Of a DNA stretch of 40,602 bases, positions 1 to 7,438 are shown piece after piece. The stretch is from NCBI GenBank assembly GCA_024644945.1, contig JAHEGU010000013.1, positions 25,641 through 66,242 on the forward strand. The letters are read 5' to 3'. How positions within the stretch are numbered: the stretch's first letter is position 1; the number at the start of each line of letters is the position of its first letter. The position numbers and the translations under genes were made by a program. The notes beneath the pieces were generated by a model. It made no database searches. It was not told the origin of the DNA and was given only the letters and a program-made list of their open reading frames with translations. Origin of the DNA: Gammaproteobacteria bacterium. GTDB lineage: Bacteria; Pseudomonadota; Gammaproteobacteria; Arenicellales; Poriferihabitantaceae.

Positions 1-4
1 CAGT

Positions 5-32
5 TCGATTGACTCGCGTCGATTGACTCGCG
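5..32. repeat. Tandem 14-bp duplication
   Basis: Two perfect head-to-tail copies of TCGATTGACTCGCG occupy 5-18 and 19-32, ending 7 bp from the rpsI stop codon. It is a short local duplication in the 3' untranslated region of rpsI. No hairpin with a T-tract is visible, so I do not call it a terminator. Confidence 0.6.
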
Positions 33-39
33 AAGGTCG

Positions 40-438
40 CTATCGTTTTGAGTATTGTGGTCGCTTACGGCCTTTATGCAGTCCGACTTTCTTTCGTTCC
101 ACTTCCCGGGCGTCTCTCGTAACAAAACCAGCCTGTCGAAGGGGTGCGCGAAACTCTTCATCATAAGCCATCAATGCTCGGGTAATCCCATGTCGAATCG
201 CGCCCGCCTGGCCACTGTTACCACCGCCGTCCACATTCACGTTAACGTCCATCTTGTCCAGCAACTCCACCAGCTCGAGGGGTTGTCTGACGATCATCCT
301 GGCGGTTTCACGGCCGAAATATTGATCTATAGGCTTTTTGTTAATCACGATCTGGCCGCTGCCACGCTGTATATATACCCGTGCGGTTGAAGATTTGCGT
401 CGCCCAGTTCCCTGGTATGTCGTTTGTGCTTGCGCCAT
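40..438 (-). CDS. rpsI: 30S ribosomal protein S9
   Basis: Small-subunit ribosomal protein S9 (uS9), whose C-terminal tail reaches the P-site tRNA anticodon region. The 132-aa product has the usual bacterial length, the N-terminal [12 protein letters not shown] block, the central [15 protein letters not shown] loop and the invariant QYSKR C-terminus. It lies 39 bp downstream of rplM, the conserved L13-S9 order, so the two are almost certainly cotranscribed from the promoter at 944-972. Nothing is odd apart from the tandem duplication just past the stop. Identification is by family motifs and is essentially certain. Confidence 0.98.
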   Translation of the reverse strand: MAQAQTTYQGTGRRKSSTARVYIQRGSGQIVINKKPIDQYFGRETARMIVRQPLELVELLDKMDVNVNVDGGGNSGQAGAIRHGITRALMAYDEEFRAPLRQAGFVTRDAREVERKKVGLHKGRKRPQYSKR

Positions 439-477
439 AATTTGTTTGAATTCGGAGTTTATCGCTAATCAGCAGGA

Positions 478-906
478 TCAGATTTCCAGCAATTTGGGCT
501 GTTGTGCGGCATGTGCATGCTGATCACCCGCGTATACTTTAAGTTTGGACAGCATTGCCCGCCCCAGTTTATTTTTCGGCATCATACCTTTGACCGCTGC
601 TTCTATCACCCGCGTCGGGTGCTTTTCGATCATATCCTTGAATCGCGTGCTCTTAATACCGCCGGGATGTCCGGTATGGTGATAATAAACCTTGTCGTTG
701 GCCTTATTTCCGGTTACCGCGATTTTTTCAGCATTTACCACCACGATATAGTCTCCGGTATCCACGTGAGGCGTGTATTCCGGTTTATGCTTACCGCGAA
801 GGCGATGAGCAATTTCTGAAGCAAGCCTCCCCAGCACCTTGTCGCTAGCGTCGACGATGTACCAGTCACGCTTGACCTGGCTGGATTTGGCGGAAAAAGT
901 CTTCAT
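478..906 (-). CDS. rplM: 50S ribosomal protein L13
   Basis: Large-subunit protein L13 (uL13), an early-assembly protein binding 23S rRNA. The 142-aa product has the standard bacterial length, beginning [20 protein letters not shown] and carrying the [16 protein letters not shown] and [10 protein letters not shown] motifs typical of the family. It is the first gene of the rplM-rpsI operon. The start is fixed by the conserved MKTF N-terminus. No strong Shine-Dalgarno sequence is visible upstream, and the predicted transcript start lies only about 30 nt before the ATG, leaving a short leader. Confidence 0.98.
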   Translation of the reverse strand: MKTFSAKSSQVKRDWYIVDASDKVLGRLASEIAHRLRGKHKPEYTPHVDTGDYIVVVNAEKIAVTGNKANDKVYYHHTGHPGGIKSTRFKDMIEKHPTRVIEAAVKGMMPKNKLGRAMLSKLKVYAGDQHAHAAQQPKLLEI

Positions 907-943
907 TTGAACGATCGAATCGGAGTGAAAATTCGGACGGCGA

Positions 944-972
944 ATAATACTTGAGCCTCAGTGCGGTTACAA
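944..972 (-). promoter_or_regulatory. Predicted sigma-70 promoter of rplM-rpsI
   Basis: Read on the minus strand, a -35 hexamer TTGTAA (967-972) and a -10 hexamer TATTAT (944-949) are separated by exactly 17 bp. The predicted start near 937 lies about 30 nt upstream of the rplM ATG. Hexamers and spacing are near consensus, as expected for a ribosomal protein operon. Confidence 0.65.
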
Positions 973-1246
973 GGCGATTTCGATCGATTTTTTAGGGGTT
1001 TATCAAGTATTTTCCGTAGATTATCCGCCATATTCTTTACGCATTAGAGTTAGTTCACTATTAGGCTCGTGCAGACCTGCGGATTCGTTACGCTCCTCGC
1101 ATTCAAGCCCATTCTCCTCCATAAAAATGGCGCAACCGGAGGCTGCGCCGCAATAAACCACCACAAGGAGGAAGGAATCGTACTCAAGCTACATCCTTGA
1201 ATACAAATGTAATTTAGCAACTATAGATGAACTGGCCCTGAAAGCA
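973..1246. other. Intergenic region upstream of rplM and coq7
   Basis: This is most of the roughly 400-bp gap between divergent rplM and coq7. No convincing ORF is seen on either strand. It contains a minus-strand hairpin followed by a short T-tract (1123-1148) with no gene upstream of it. A purine-rich AAGGAGG at 1165-1171 resembles a ribosome-binding site but has no start codon at a suitable distance. Confidence 0.5.
1123..1148 (-). terminator. Orphan hairpin resembling a rho-independent terminator
   Basis: On the minus strand GGCGCA-GCCTCCGGT-TGCGCC is followed by ATTTTTATGG, that is, a 6-bp GC-rich stem, a 9-nt loop and five T residues. It points away from coq7, and no minus-strand gene lies between it and coq7. 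It could end a small RNA or antisense transcript, or insulate rplM from upstream transcription. Confidence 0.45.
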
Positions 1247-1266
1247 GTCTGAACTGCTGTTCAGAC
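1247..1266. promoter_or_regulatory. Perfect 8-bp inverted repeat upstream of coq7
   Basis: GTCTGAAC-TGCT-GTTCAGAC is a perfect palindrome with a 4-bp centre, lying about 40-60 bp before the coq7 start and just upstream of its likely promoter. It could be an operator or a hairpin. It contains the CTG-N10-CAG spacing of a LexA box but lacks the AT-rich core, so I do not call it an SOS box. Confidence 0.4.
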
Positions 1267-1291
1267 AAGCTTTTCGTCTGCGTTATGGAGA

Positions 1292-1297
1292 TATAAT
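1292..1297 (+). promoter_or_regulatory. -10 element of coq7 very close to the start codon
   Basis: A consensus TATAAT lies 6 bp before the ATG at 1304, with no good TTGACA-like -35 at 16-18 bp. If used, transcription would begin at or next to the ATG, giving a leaderless or near-leaderless mRNA. This fits the absence of a Shine-Dalgarno sequence there. Confidence 0.4.
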
Positions 1298-1303
1298 TGG
1301 AAA

Positions 1304-1945
1304 ATGGAAGATGACCGCCAATACAGTCCCGTAGACCTTCTCCTTATTGGGATTGGGGATGCAATGAAAACCGTTTGCATCCCCAGCAGATCAACGCGCG
1401 CATTCCCGGCATCTACCGAAGAGTGCGAACTGAGTGAACCAGAAAGGCGCAAATCATCAGGTTACATGCGGGTAAATCATGTGGGTGAAATTTGTGCCCA
1501 GGCCTTGTATCAGAGTCAGGCTCTGACCGCGACTGACCCCAAACTCAGGGACAAGATGCAGTCGGCAGCGAAACAGGAAACCGACCACCTTGCGTGGTGC
1601 GAACAGCGCCTGGAAGAACTTGGATCTCGCGGAAGCATATTGAATCCATTTTGGTATACCGGTTCATTTGTAGTTGGAGCGATCGCCGGTATCGCGGGAG
1701 ACAAGTGGAATTTGGGATTTGTAGCGGAAACGGAACGCCAGGTCGTCGATCATCTTGAGTCGCATCTGGATGCGCTGCCTGAACAGGACAAGCGCAGCCG
1801 TGAAGTGGTATTGCAGATGAAACAGGACGAAGCAGAACATGCTGAGATGGCAATCGACGCGGGCGCCGCTCAACTGCCGGCCCCAATCAAATCACTGATG
1901 AAAGCCGCTTCACGCATTATGACCCGAACGGCTTACTGGTTGTAG
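1304..1945 (+). CDS. coq7: 2-octaprenyl-3-methyl-6-methoxy-1,4-benzoquinol (DMQ) hydroxylase, Coq7 type
   Basis: Di-iron carboxylate monooxygenase that hydroxylates demethoxyubiquinone at C6, the penultimate step of ubiquinone synthesis, at the inner membrane. The 213-aa product has the Coq7 ferritin-like fold signatures: RVNHVGEICAQALYQ (first Glu ligand) near residue 58, the QETDHLAWCEQR helix (E..H), LGFVAETERQV, and a second DEAEHAEMA E..H motif near residues 180-190. The N-terminal QYSPVDLLL block matches pseudomonad Coq7 proteins, which supports the ATG at 1304 over the internal ATG at 1361. It is monocistronic and convergent with betC. Bacteria use UbiF, UbiM or Coq7 for this step; the ferritin-like motifs make this the Coq7 type. 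Confidence 0.93.
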   Translation: MEDDRQYSPVDLLLIGIGDAMKTVCIPSRSTRAFPASTEECELSEPERRKSSGYMRVNHVGEICAQALYQSQALTATDPKLRDKMQSAAKQETDHLAWCEQRLEELGSRGSILNPFWYTGSFVVGAIAGIAGDKWNLGFVAETERQVVDHLESHLDALPEQDKRSREVVLQMKQDEAEHAEMAIDAGAAQLPAPIKSLMKAASRIMTRTAYWL

Positions 1946-1991
1946 CTTAGCGATAACCTGACATCAGACAAACAAACCGCGTCTTTCATAG

Positions 1992-3566
1992 TCAACGCCA
2001 TTTTGGATCGAACGCCGGGGGTCTCGGATAACGCGAACTGATATCGTGGCGTGTCAAATCCATATGGCTGCGGGTATATTCCTCGCCTGCATCGCGAACC
2101 GGCTGGAAATCCCATCCCTGGAAACGGCCGATGCGCAAAGCCGCATGTACCGCGCTCCTGCGCTGCTGGTCAGTCATCACACGCGCACGCACCTCATCTG
2201 CATCCCAATGAGTCTTAGCCTGATCACGCAGGTCTGAGAGCTTCTCAGCGTATTCGTTTTGATCTGCCAGATTGGAGAGTTCATTGGGGTCGTTTTCAAG
2301 GTCGAACAATTGTTCCGGGTCAGAATGACACTGTATGTACTTAAATTTTCCTTGTCGAATCATGAGCATCGGATGACCGGTCCCTTCTGCAAGATATTCA
2401 CTGATCGCCGTGTCCGGGTCGCTGTCTGCATTACCGTCGCAGAGCGGCAGCAGGCTTCGACCACACCAGGGATCTATTTGTTGCGGCCGCTCGAGTCCGG
2501 TGGATTCACAAGCGATATCGACCAAAGTTGGTAAAATGTCCACCTGGGCTACCGGTTGAGTCACACGACCAGGCTTAAACCTTGTGGCTTTACTGATAAT
2601 CAGTGGAATCCGGCAGGACCATTCCCTGAACGACATTTTGTACCATAGGCCAAATTCACCTAGCATATCGCCATGATCCGAGGTGAAAATTATCGTGGTA
2701 TCCTGATCCATATCACAATCTACCAGCGCATCCAGTAACTTACCGATCCATTCGTCGATATACGATACGTTGCCATAATAAGCGCGACGAGCGTCGATTA
2801 TTTCTTCATCACTCAGCTCGACGGCATCCAGAGCAATCACTTTTTCTAAACGACGTGAGTGCTGATCCTGTTTGTCAGGAGATGGTCTAGGTACCTTAGG
2901 AAGGGAAATATTCACGCCTTCGTATAAATCCCAATATTTTTGACGGGTGGCATAGGGGTCGTGCGGGTGAATAAAACTCGCGACCAGACAGAGTGGTCTG
3001 TTATCTGCACTGCGGGCATGATCGTAGAGAACTTTAAGCGCCTCGTTACCGACCTCGTCATCATATGCCAGCTGGTTAGTAATAGCTGCAACACCAGCCT
3101 GCTTAACGCTACTCATGTTGTGGTACCAAAGATCAATCCGCTCATCTGGCTGGGTCCAGTTTGGCACCCACCCAAAATCCGCCGGGTAAACATCGGTTGT
3201 GACCCGATCCTCAAATCCATGCAGTTGATCCGGCCCAACAAAATGCATTTTGCCTGCCAGGCAGGTATGGTAGCCCATCATTCTGAGATAGTGTGCGAAT
3301 GTCGGCATCGTTGCAGGCATATATGCTGCATTATCATAGCCACCACATCGGGAAATATTCTGGCCAGTCATAAAAGCATAGCGAGCCGGGGTGCATAGCG
3401 GACTGCTGCTGTAGGCGGCATCAAAAACAACGCCTCTTTGTGCCAGTTTATCGATATTCGGGCTGGCGACTTCTTGGTTGTGGTAGCAACCAAGTGCCAT
3501 GGCGGTCAGCTGGTCGGCCATCACTACCAGGATGTTTTGTTTTTTTATCGAATTGTTAGCGGACAT
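1992..3566 (-). CDS. betC: Choline-sulfatase
   Basis: Type I sulfatase that hydrolyses choline-O-sulfate to choline and sulfate (EC 3.1.6.6), feeding glycine betaine synthesis or sulfur and carbon supply. The 524-aa product carries the formylglycine motif CTPAR in SSPLCTPARYAFMTGQ (near residues 55-70), metal-binding NILVVMADQL and TSDHGDMLGE segments, and the KMHFVGPDQLHGFEDR...TTDVYPADFGW block. It also has the choline-sulfatase C-terminal extension ending near HMDLTRHDISSRYPR. Length and end-to-end resemblance to rhizobial BetC make the substrate call strong. Unusually, no betA, betB, betI or transporter gene adjoins it. The formylglycine Cys would need a maturase encoded elsewhere. Confidence 0.92.
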   Translation of the reverse strand: MSANNSIKKQNILVVMADQLTAMALGCYHNQEVASPNIDKLAQRGVVFDAAYSSSPLCTPARYAFMTGQNISRCGGYDNAAYMPATMPTFAHYLRMMGYHTCLAGKMHFVGPDQLHGFEDRVTTDVYPADFGWVPNWTQPDERIDLWYHNMSSVKQAGVAAITNQLAYDDEVGNEALKVLYDHARSADNRPLCLVASFIHPHDPYATRQKYWDLYEGVNISLPKVPRPSPDKQDQHSRRLEKVIALDAVELSDEEIIDARRAYYGNVSYIDEWIGKLLDALVDCDMDQDTTIIFTSDHGDMLGEFGLWYKMSFREWSCRIPLIISKATRFKPGRVTQPVAQVDILPTLVDIACESTGLERPQQIDPWCGRSLLPLCDGNADSDPDTAISEYLAEGTGHPMLMIRQGKFKYIQCHSDPEQLFDLENDPNELSNLADQNEYAEKLSDLRDQAKTHWDADEVRARVMTDQQRRSAVHAALRIGRFQGWDFQPVRDAGEEYTRSHMDLTRHDISSRYPRPPAFDPKWR

Positions 3567-3785
3567 AAAACACTCGGATGTAGATTTATTCAGATAATCA
3601 TAAACCGGCTCAACGTTCAGTCAATACAAACCTGCAATCATTGTCGCTGGTGACTAAACAATATAAAAAATTCCGATCAATTTAATCTGCGCGATGCCTG
3701 AGACGCTCCGACGCAGCAGTATTAGGGATTTACGATACGATTGATTACGTCGCGTAGTGCTATCGACCAATCCCGGGGTAGAAAA

Positions 3786-6137
3786 TTACTTGTGCCGTTC
3801 AGCCACCTGCTTTTCACCAGTTGTCGCCCACATGGCAGCAAATAGGATACTCAGCGAAGCGCCAATACCCACCGTCATGCCAATAGCTTTTAGTGGTGGA
3901 GTCTGTGATGAAGCCAGAATTCCGAAAACCAGAACGGTTGTGAATCCACAAACCCATAGAGATTTAAAGGTGGTATTCCATTCGCTTTCGTTAGAGGGCA
4001 GTCGATTAAAAAACAACGCATAGTCAAGTCCAAGGCCAACCACAAGCAACAGTGAAATCAAATGAAAAATGCTCAAGGGACAGTCGAAAAGCACCAGTAA
4101 AGCGGCAGTAGCGATAGCCGCGGAGAAAGTTGGTACCATGATCTTAAGGGGACGCCATGGCGAACCGAATGCCCAGGTCAATACAATGTAGATGAGTAAA
4201 ACACATCCAACCATTATTACGGCCACCCTGTCGACGCTGCGCGCCACTAGTTTCGTGGCTGAAGTCTTCAGGTGCATAAAAATAACCTCCTCGTGCTGGT
4301 CCGCAAATACGCGCATCTGCTCTTCATCAGCCACTCCATGCAGCAATACGATGCCAGCTGACTCACCCTCAAAATCGAAGATCAAAGATTCAAAGCGACT
4401 GCCTAAATCCTTATCCATCAACTCATCGATATCGATCAGTTCAGCTTTTGCCGCATCCGCAATGTTCTCTAAGAACGGATCAAACACACCAGGCTTGAAT
4501 CGTGAATCTTGCAATGCAGCATCTAGATTTCCCTGAATAGCATCAATATCTTGAATTGCGTCCAGGTTTTGCTGTTGCTTTTGCTTGCTTGGTAAGAACT
4601 GCGATACCATGTCGTATCCAGTAAGTGTCCCTTGCGCAATAAGTTGGTCCAGATACGTCTCGATCCTCTCGCTGCGCTGTAATACTAATTCCTTATTTGC
4701 AGCGGTAATGATCAACATCCGCCCGCCATACCAATACCCTAAATCTTCCCTCAACATCTTGCCTTCAGCACGACGGTTGTCTTTGATCGGACTTAATGAA
4801 TCGACATTAAGATGAAGGATCGGCAGGTCGGTCAGTAACATTCCTGCCAATCCAGCAATCGCTGCTAAGATCACTATTGAGCGCACACCCTTCAGTTTAG
4901 TAGCAATAGCGGTGAGCAATGCATGCAGAATAGCCAGACCCTGACGGTGTTCCAACTCACTTCGCAACAGCAAAGGCAAAACCCACCGTGAAAACAATGC
5001 TGCTGTAGTCAAACCAATAATCGTAAACACTCCCAATTGTTGTAATCCACCAAATCCGGACATCAGGAACGCAGCGTAAGCGATTACGGTCGAGAGAACC
5101 CCTAATCTCAAGGTGGGCCATATTTTATTGACATAACCAATATCCTTACCACCCTTGCTGGTCAGGCCTGTTAAAAGATGGATCGGATAATCCACTGCAA
5201 CACCTGCCAGGGTGATTCCAAACGCCAAAGTAATCCCGTGAATTTGACCATAAAGCAGTAGTATCCCGGCTGTTGCCGCAATCACTCCGGTAACCAACGG
5301 CGCAAATATGAGCAACAACGTGGAAAACGATCGATAAACCAGCCACAAAAATATGGTAACGAAAACCACCGCGAGCCAAGTAAGCGTTCTTACGTCATCG
5401 CGGATGTCCTCTCCGGATTCAACCGCGAATGCCGCAGGTCCAGTCAGAGTAATGATAAGCCCTGGAATGTCCAGTGACGCGTATGCCTCACGGATTGCTG
5501 CGACAGACTTAATCTGGTTTTCAAGTCGCGTGATCCCAGACTTCATTTGCGCCAGCACTAGAGTGCGTCGGTGATCCCGTGAAAACCATAGTCCATGAAG
5601 TTCTTCAGGTTTAGAGTGCTTGCTTAGTTTTCCCTGCCAGTCTTCAAGTAGAGCAAGAACTTCACCTCCCGGATCCTGACGCAGGTACTTTTTTTCAATA
5701 GAAACCTGCGGGGAACTTAGCCCTCGGATTCTTTCTTTTAGTGCTTGCCTGAATCCATCAACGGTGAATGTTTCTGCCAGATCTCGATGGCTTAACAGAT
5801 AACGATTATCCACCACAAACTCAAGAGCCGACTGACTCAAATCGGAAGCTCGGTTTACCACCTTACGAAACAATGGCGATTCAGATAACGTTTCTTCTAG
5901 TTGCCTGTTCGCTATTGCGAGTTTTTCGGGAGGCAACCCTGAAAGCGCAATAAATATTAGATTTGCAGAATCACCGTTATCAAGCTGATGATGAAGAAGC
6001 CGTTCTTCTTTATTTGAGGGCTCTGGGAGGAATAGCTTTAGGTCGGTGGAGATCTTGAACTTAAAAGCAATCGTCAGAACCGAAATTAATAATACAATAA
6101 CGACAAGTACCGCTCTGTTTCGTGTTTGGGTAATCAC
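3786..6137 (-). CDS. RND-superfamily (MMPL-type) exporter
   Basis: Predicted inner-membrane exporter of the MMPL/RND superfamily, 783 aa, arranged as two repeats. Each repeat has one N-terminal membrane segment, a large periplasmic loop, then a cluster of about five membrane segments (residues about 1-28 and 240-400 in the first half, roughly 425 onward and 640-775 in the second). GVAVDYPIHLL and GLGLDYALFF near the middle helices are the conserved Asp-Tyr proton-relay motifs of the family. It starts 7 bp after the lolA-like gene, so the two form an operon. Such LolA-MMPL pairs occur in lipid-export contexts, including aryl-polyene-type clusters, but the acyl-synthesis genes of those clusters are not here. 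The substrate is unknown, probably a lipid or lipophilic molecule. Confidence 0.85.
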   Translation of the reverse strand: MITQTRNRAVLVVIVLLISVLTIAFKFKISTDLKLFLPEPSNKEERLLHHQLDNGDSANLIFIALSGLPPEKLAIANRQLEETLSESPLFRKVVNRASDLSQSALEFVVDNRYLLSHRDLAETFTVDGFRQALKERIRGLSSPQVSIEKKYLRQDPGGEVLALLEDWQGKLSKHSKPEELHGLWFSRDHRRTLVLAQMKSGITRLENQIKSVAAIREAYASLDIPGLIITLTGPAAFAVESGEDIRDDVRTLTWLAVVFVTIFLWLVYRSFSTLLLIFAPLVTGVIAATAGILLLYGQIHGITLAFGITLAGVAVDYPIHLLTGLTSKGGKDIGYVNKIWPTLRLGVLSTVIAYAAFLMSGFGGLQQLGVFTIIGLTTAALFSRWVLPLLLRSELEHRQGLAILHALLTAIATKLKGVRSIVILAAIAGLAGMLLTDLPILHLNVDSLSPIKDNRRAEGKMLREDLGYWYGGRMLIITAANKELVLQRSERIETYLDQLIAQGTLTGYDMVSQFLPSKQKQQQNLDAIQDIDAIQGNLDAALQDSRFKPGVFDPFLENIADAAKAELIDIDELMDKDLGSRFESLIFDFEGESAGIVLLHGVADEEQMRVFADQHEEVIFMHLKTSATKLVARSVDRVAVIMVGCVLLIYIVLTWAFGSPWRPLKIMVPTFSAAIATAALLVLFDCPLSIFHLISLLLVVGLGLDYALFFNRLPSNESEWNTTFKSLWVCGFTTVLVFGILASSQTPPLKAIGMTVGIGASLSILFAAMWATTGEKQVAERHK

Positions 6138-6144
6138 CCCGAAG

Positions 6145-6759
6145 TTATTTCATCATTTGATAAGAAAGATTCAGCCTTGACTCGTCCCCATCAGCGTCAT
6201 AAGTCTCGATTACCTTTATTTTACTGTCGCTGCCACTCACCGCTATTCTCTCAATAACACCTGACACTTCAGGATTTTTCGGGGTCAGAAGTACCGACCA
6301 GTTCAATATATCGCCGGATAATTCTATATCATAATTGTCCGTCAAGGCATTGAAATTTCCTGACAGGGTGGCCTGGATCCCTGCAACGGTTGTATTCAAT
6401 GCTTCAATCGAGGACAAAGAAAAGCTTTGCAAAGTAGAGCCTCCTCGCGCTGAAATTTTTTCAATTGTAATCTTGTCACCATGGATTTTTATATTTTCCA
6501 CAAATGGCGTCTCGACAAACTTCTCAATCCGGTCAGGGGCCAGATAGACCATTCGCCCGGTTAACATTATTTCATCAACCAGGAAAGCGGAAGTGCGATG
6601 CTCCACAAAGGTTAATTGCGCCTCTTTAACCTCAGCAAGTGTTCGCATAAGAGACTTCGCATCCCACACCGTTTGCGCTGACACACCCTGGTAATCAATA
6701 AAGACCAACCCAATTGATGCGACTAGACACCTCCTAATCAAGCTATTCATTGTCATCAC
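6145..6759 (-). CDS. LolA-like periplasmic lipid carrier protein
   Basis: Secreted protein with a cleavable signal peptide (Arg-Arg, a hydrophobic stretch, cut after GVSAQ near residue 30) followed by a LolA-like half-barrel: VWDAKSLMRTLAEVKEAQLTFVEHRTSAFL, then GRMVYLAPDRIEKFVETP. These are hallmarks of the LolA-related family usually paired with MMPL exporters rather than of true LolA. The frame opens with GTG at 6757-6759 followed directly by ATG, and a further ATG lies two codons on; no strong ribosome-binding site decides between them. It probably moves a lipid between the partner exporter (7 bp downstream) and the outer membrane. It is distinct from housekeeping LolA, whose gene usually lies elsewhere. 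Confidence 0.8.
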   Translation of the reverse strand: MMTMNSLIRRCLVASIGLVFIDYQGVSAQTVWDAKSLMRTLAEVKEAQLTFVEHRTSAFLVDEIMLTGRMVYLAPDRIEKFVETPFVENIKIHGDKITIEKISARGGSTLQSFSLSSIEALNTTVAGIQATLSGNFNALTDNYDIELSGDILNWSVLLTPKNPEVSGVIERIAVSGSDSKIKVIETYDADGDESRLNLSYQMMK

Positions 6760-6761
6760 TA

Positions 6762-6977
6762 TTAGTTGTCATAATTAGCGATTGTGAATTGATTAGCAAC
6801 TTTCGCTAAATATTTTATAGTCGATAGAATCCCGACTCGATCATACAGCCAGAGTATCGGAATCCGCCCCAGCATTCTGCCGGCATGAATATTTAGTCCC
6901 CCTTGGTTGGCGTGAAGTTCCCTCAAACGCCTGCCTATAAACATACTTACTGAGAGAACCATACAGAGAAGGCACAA
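6762..6977 (-). CDS. Short ORF of unknown identity upstream of the LolA-like gene
   Basis: A 71-codon frame (TTG start, or ATG at 6960-6962) ends 2 bp before the LolA-like start, as expected for an operon partner. I do not recognise the protein. Its C-terminal two thirds include a hydrophobic RIPILWLY segment and resemble a protein tail more than a complete small protein. It may therefore be a remnant of a larger gene, or not be expressed at all. No signal peptide is evident and no ribosome-binding site was found. Confidence 0.25.
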   Translation of the reverse strand: MCLLCMVLSVSMFIGRRLRELHANQGGLNIHAGRMLGRIPILWLYDRVGILSTIKYLAKVANQFTIANYDN

Positions 6978-7010
6978 GCTCAGATATTCAGCATTCAGTA
7001 CTTACTAGCG

Positions 7011-7065
7011 GCGCTGAATATCATGTTAGCCGCGGACGACTCTATATCGATAGAATCTCAGCGCC
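7011..7065. repeat. Inverted repeat with 8-bp arms
   Basis: GGCGCTGA (7011-7018) and TCAGCGCC (7058-7065) are perfectly complementary across a 39-nt spacer, between the BamE-like gene and the 71-codon ORF on the minus strand. It could form a long hairpin in the intergenic mRNA. No T-tract follows. Confidence 0.35.
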
Positions 7066-7081
7066 AGCAATTTATAGCCTA

Positions 7082-7396
7082 TTACTGTATATCTCCAAGA
7101 GATAAAGGAAGCTGATCGTCATCGGACACAGTTGTGATAACGAGATCGTATTCAAAATATACCGTGAATTCCGAATAGTTCCAGCTGCTGATCGGTGGCT
7201 TTCCTACGGCCGGCTTGCTACTGCCGGGTTCACCAAAAGTTTCTCTCACACTGCCGCGAGTCTGGCCACGAACTGGAAAACCCCTTTCTTTTTCAATACT
7301 CGCAAATGTCTGTTCTTGAGCAGACACCACACCAGGCGAAATACCAACCATCAGTACCGCGGATAGTGCGAACATTTTTATATATCTGTATTTCAT
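7082..7396 (-). CDS. Small secreted protein, BamE/SmpA-like, function unknown
   Basis: A 104-aa exported protein. The ATG at 7394-7396 is chosen over an upstream TTG at 7433-7435 because a strong GGGGGGAAG ribosome-binding site precedes it and a classic signal peptide follows (MKYRYIKMFALSAVLMVG, predicted cut after VSA). The mature part has RGQTRGSVRETFGEP, the kind of helix-turn seen in BamE/SmpA-like modules, then PPISSWNYSEFTVYFEYDLVITTV. I recognise this pattern from uncharacterised gammaproteobacterial secreted proteins. It lacks a lipobox, so it is not a BamE lipoprotein. It lies 42 bp downstream of ctaA on the same strand and may share its transcript. Confidence 0.7.
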   Translation of the reverse strand: MKYRYIKMFALSAVLMVGISPGVVSAQEQTFASIEKERGFPVRGQTRGSVRETFGEPGSSKPAVGKPPISSWNYSEFTVYFEYDLVITTVSDDDQLPLSLGDIQ

Positions 7397-7438
7397 TACT
7401 TCCCCCCAATTGTTCCACCCATGCAATTGTAGCAATGA

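Noticed and set aside
1249-1264. A LexA (SOS) box, CTG-N10-CAG, upstream of coq7
   Set aside because: Only the outer triplets match; the core is not AT-rich or alternating, and coq7 is not an expected SOS gene.
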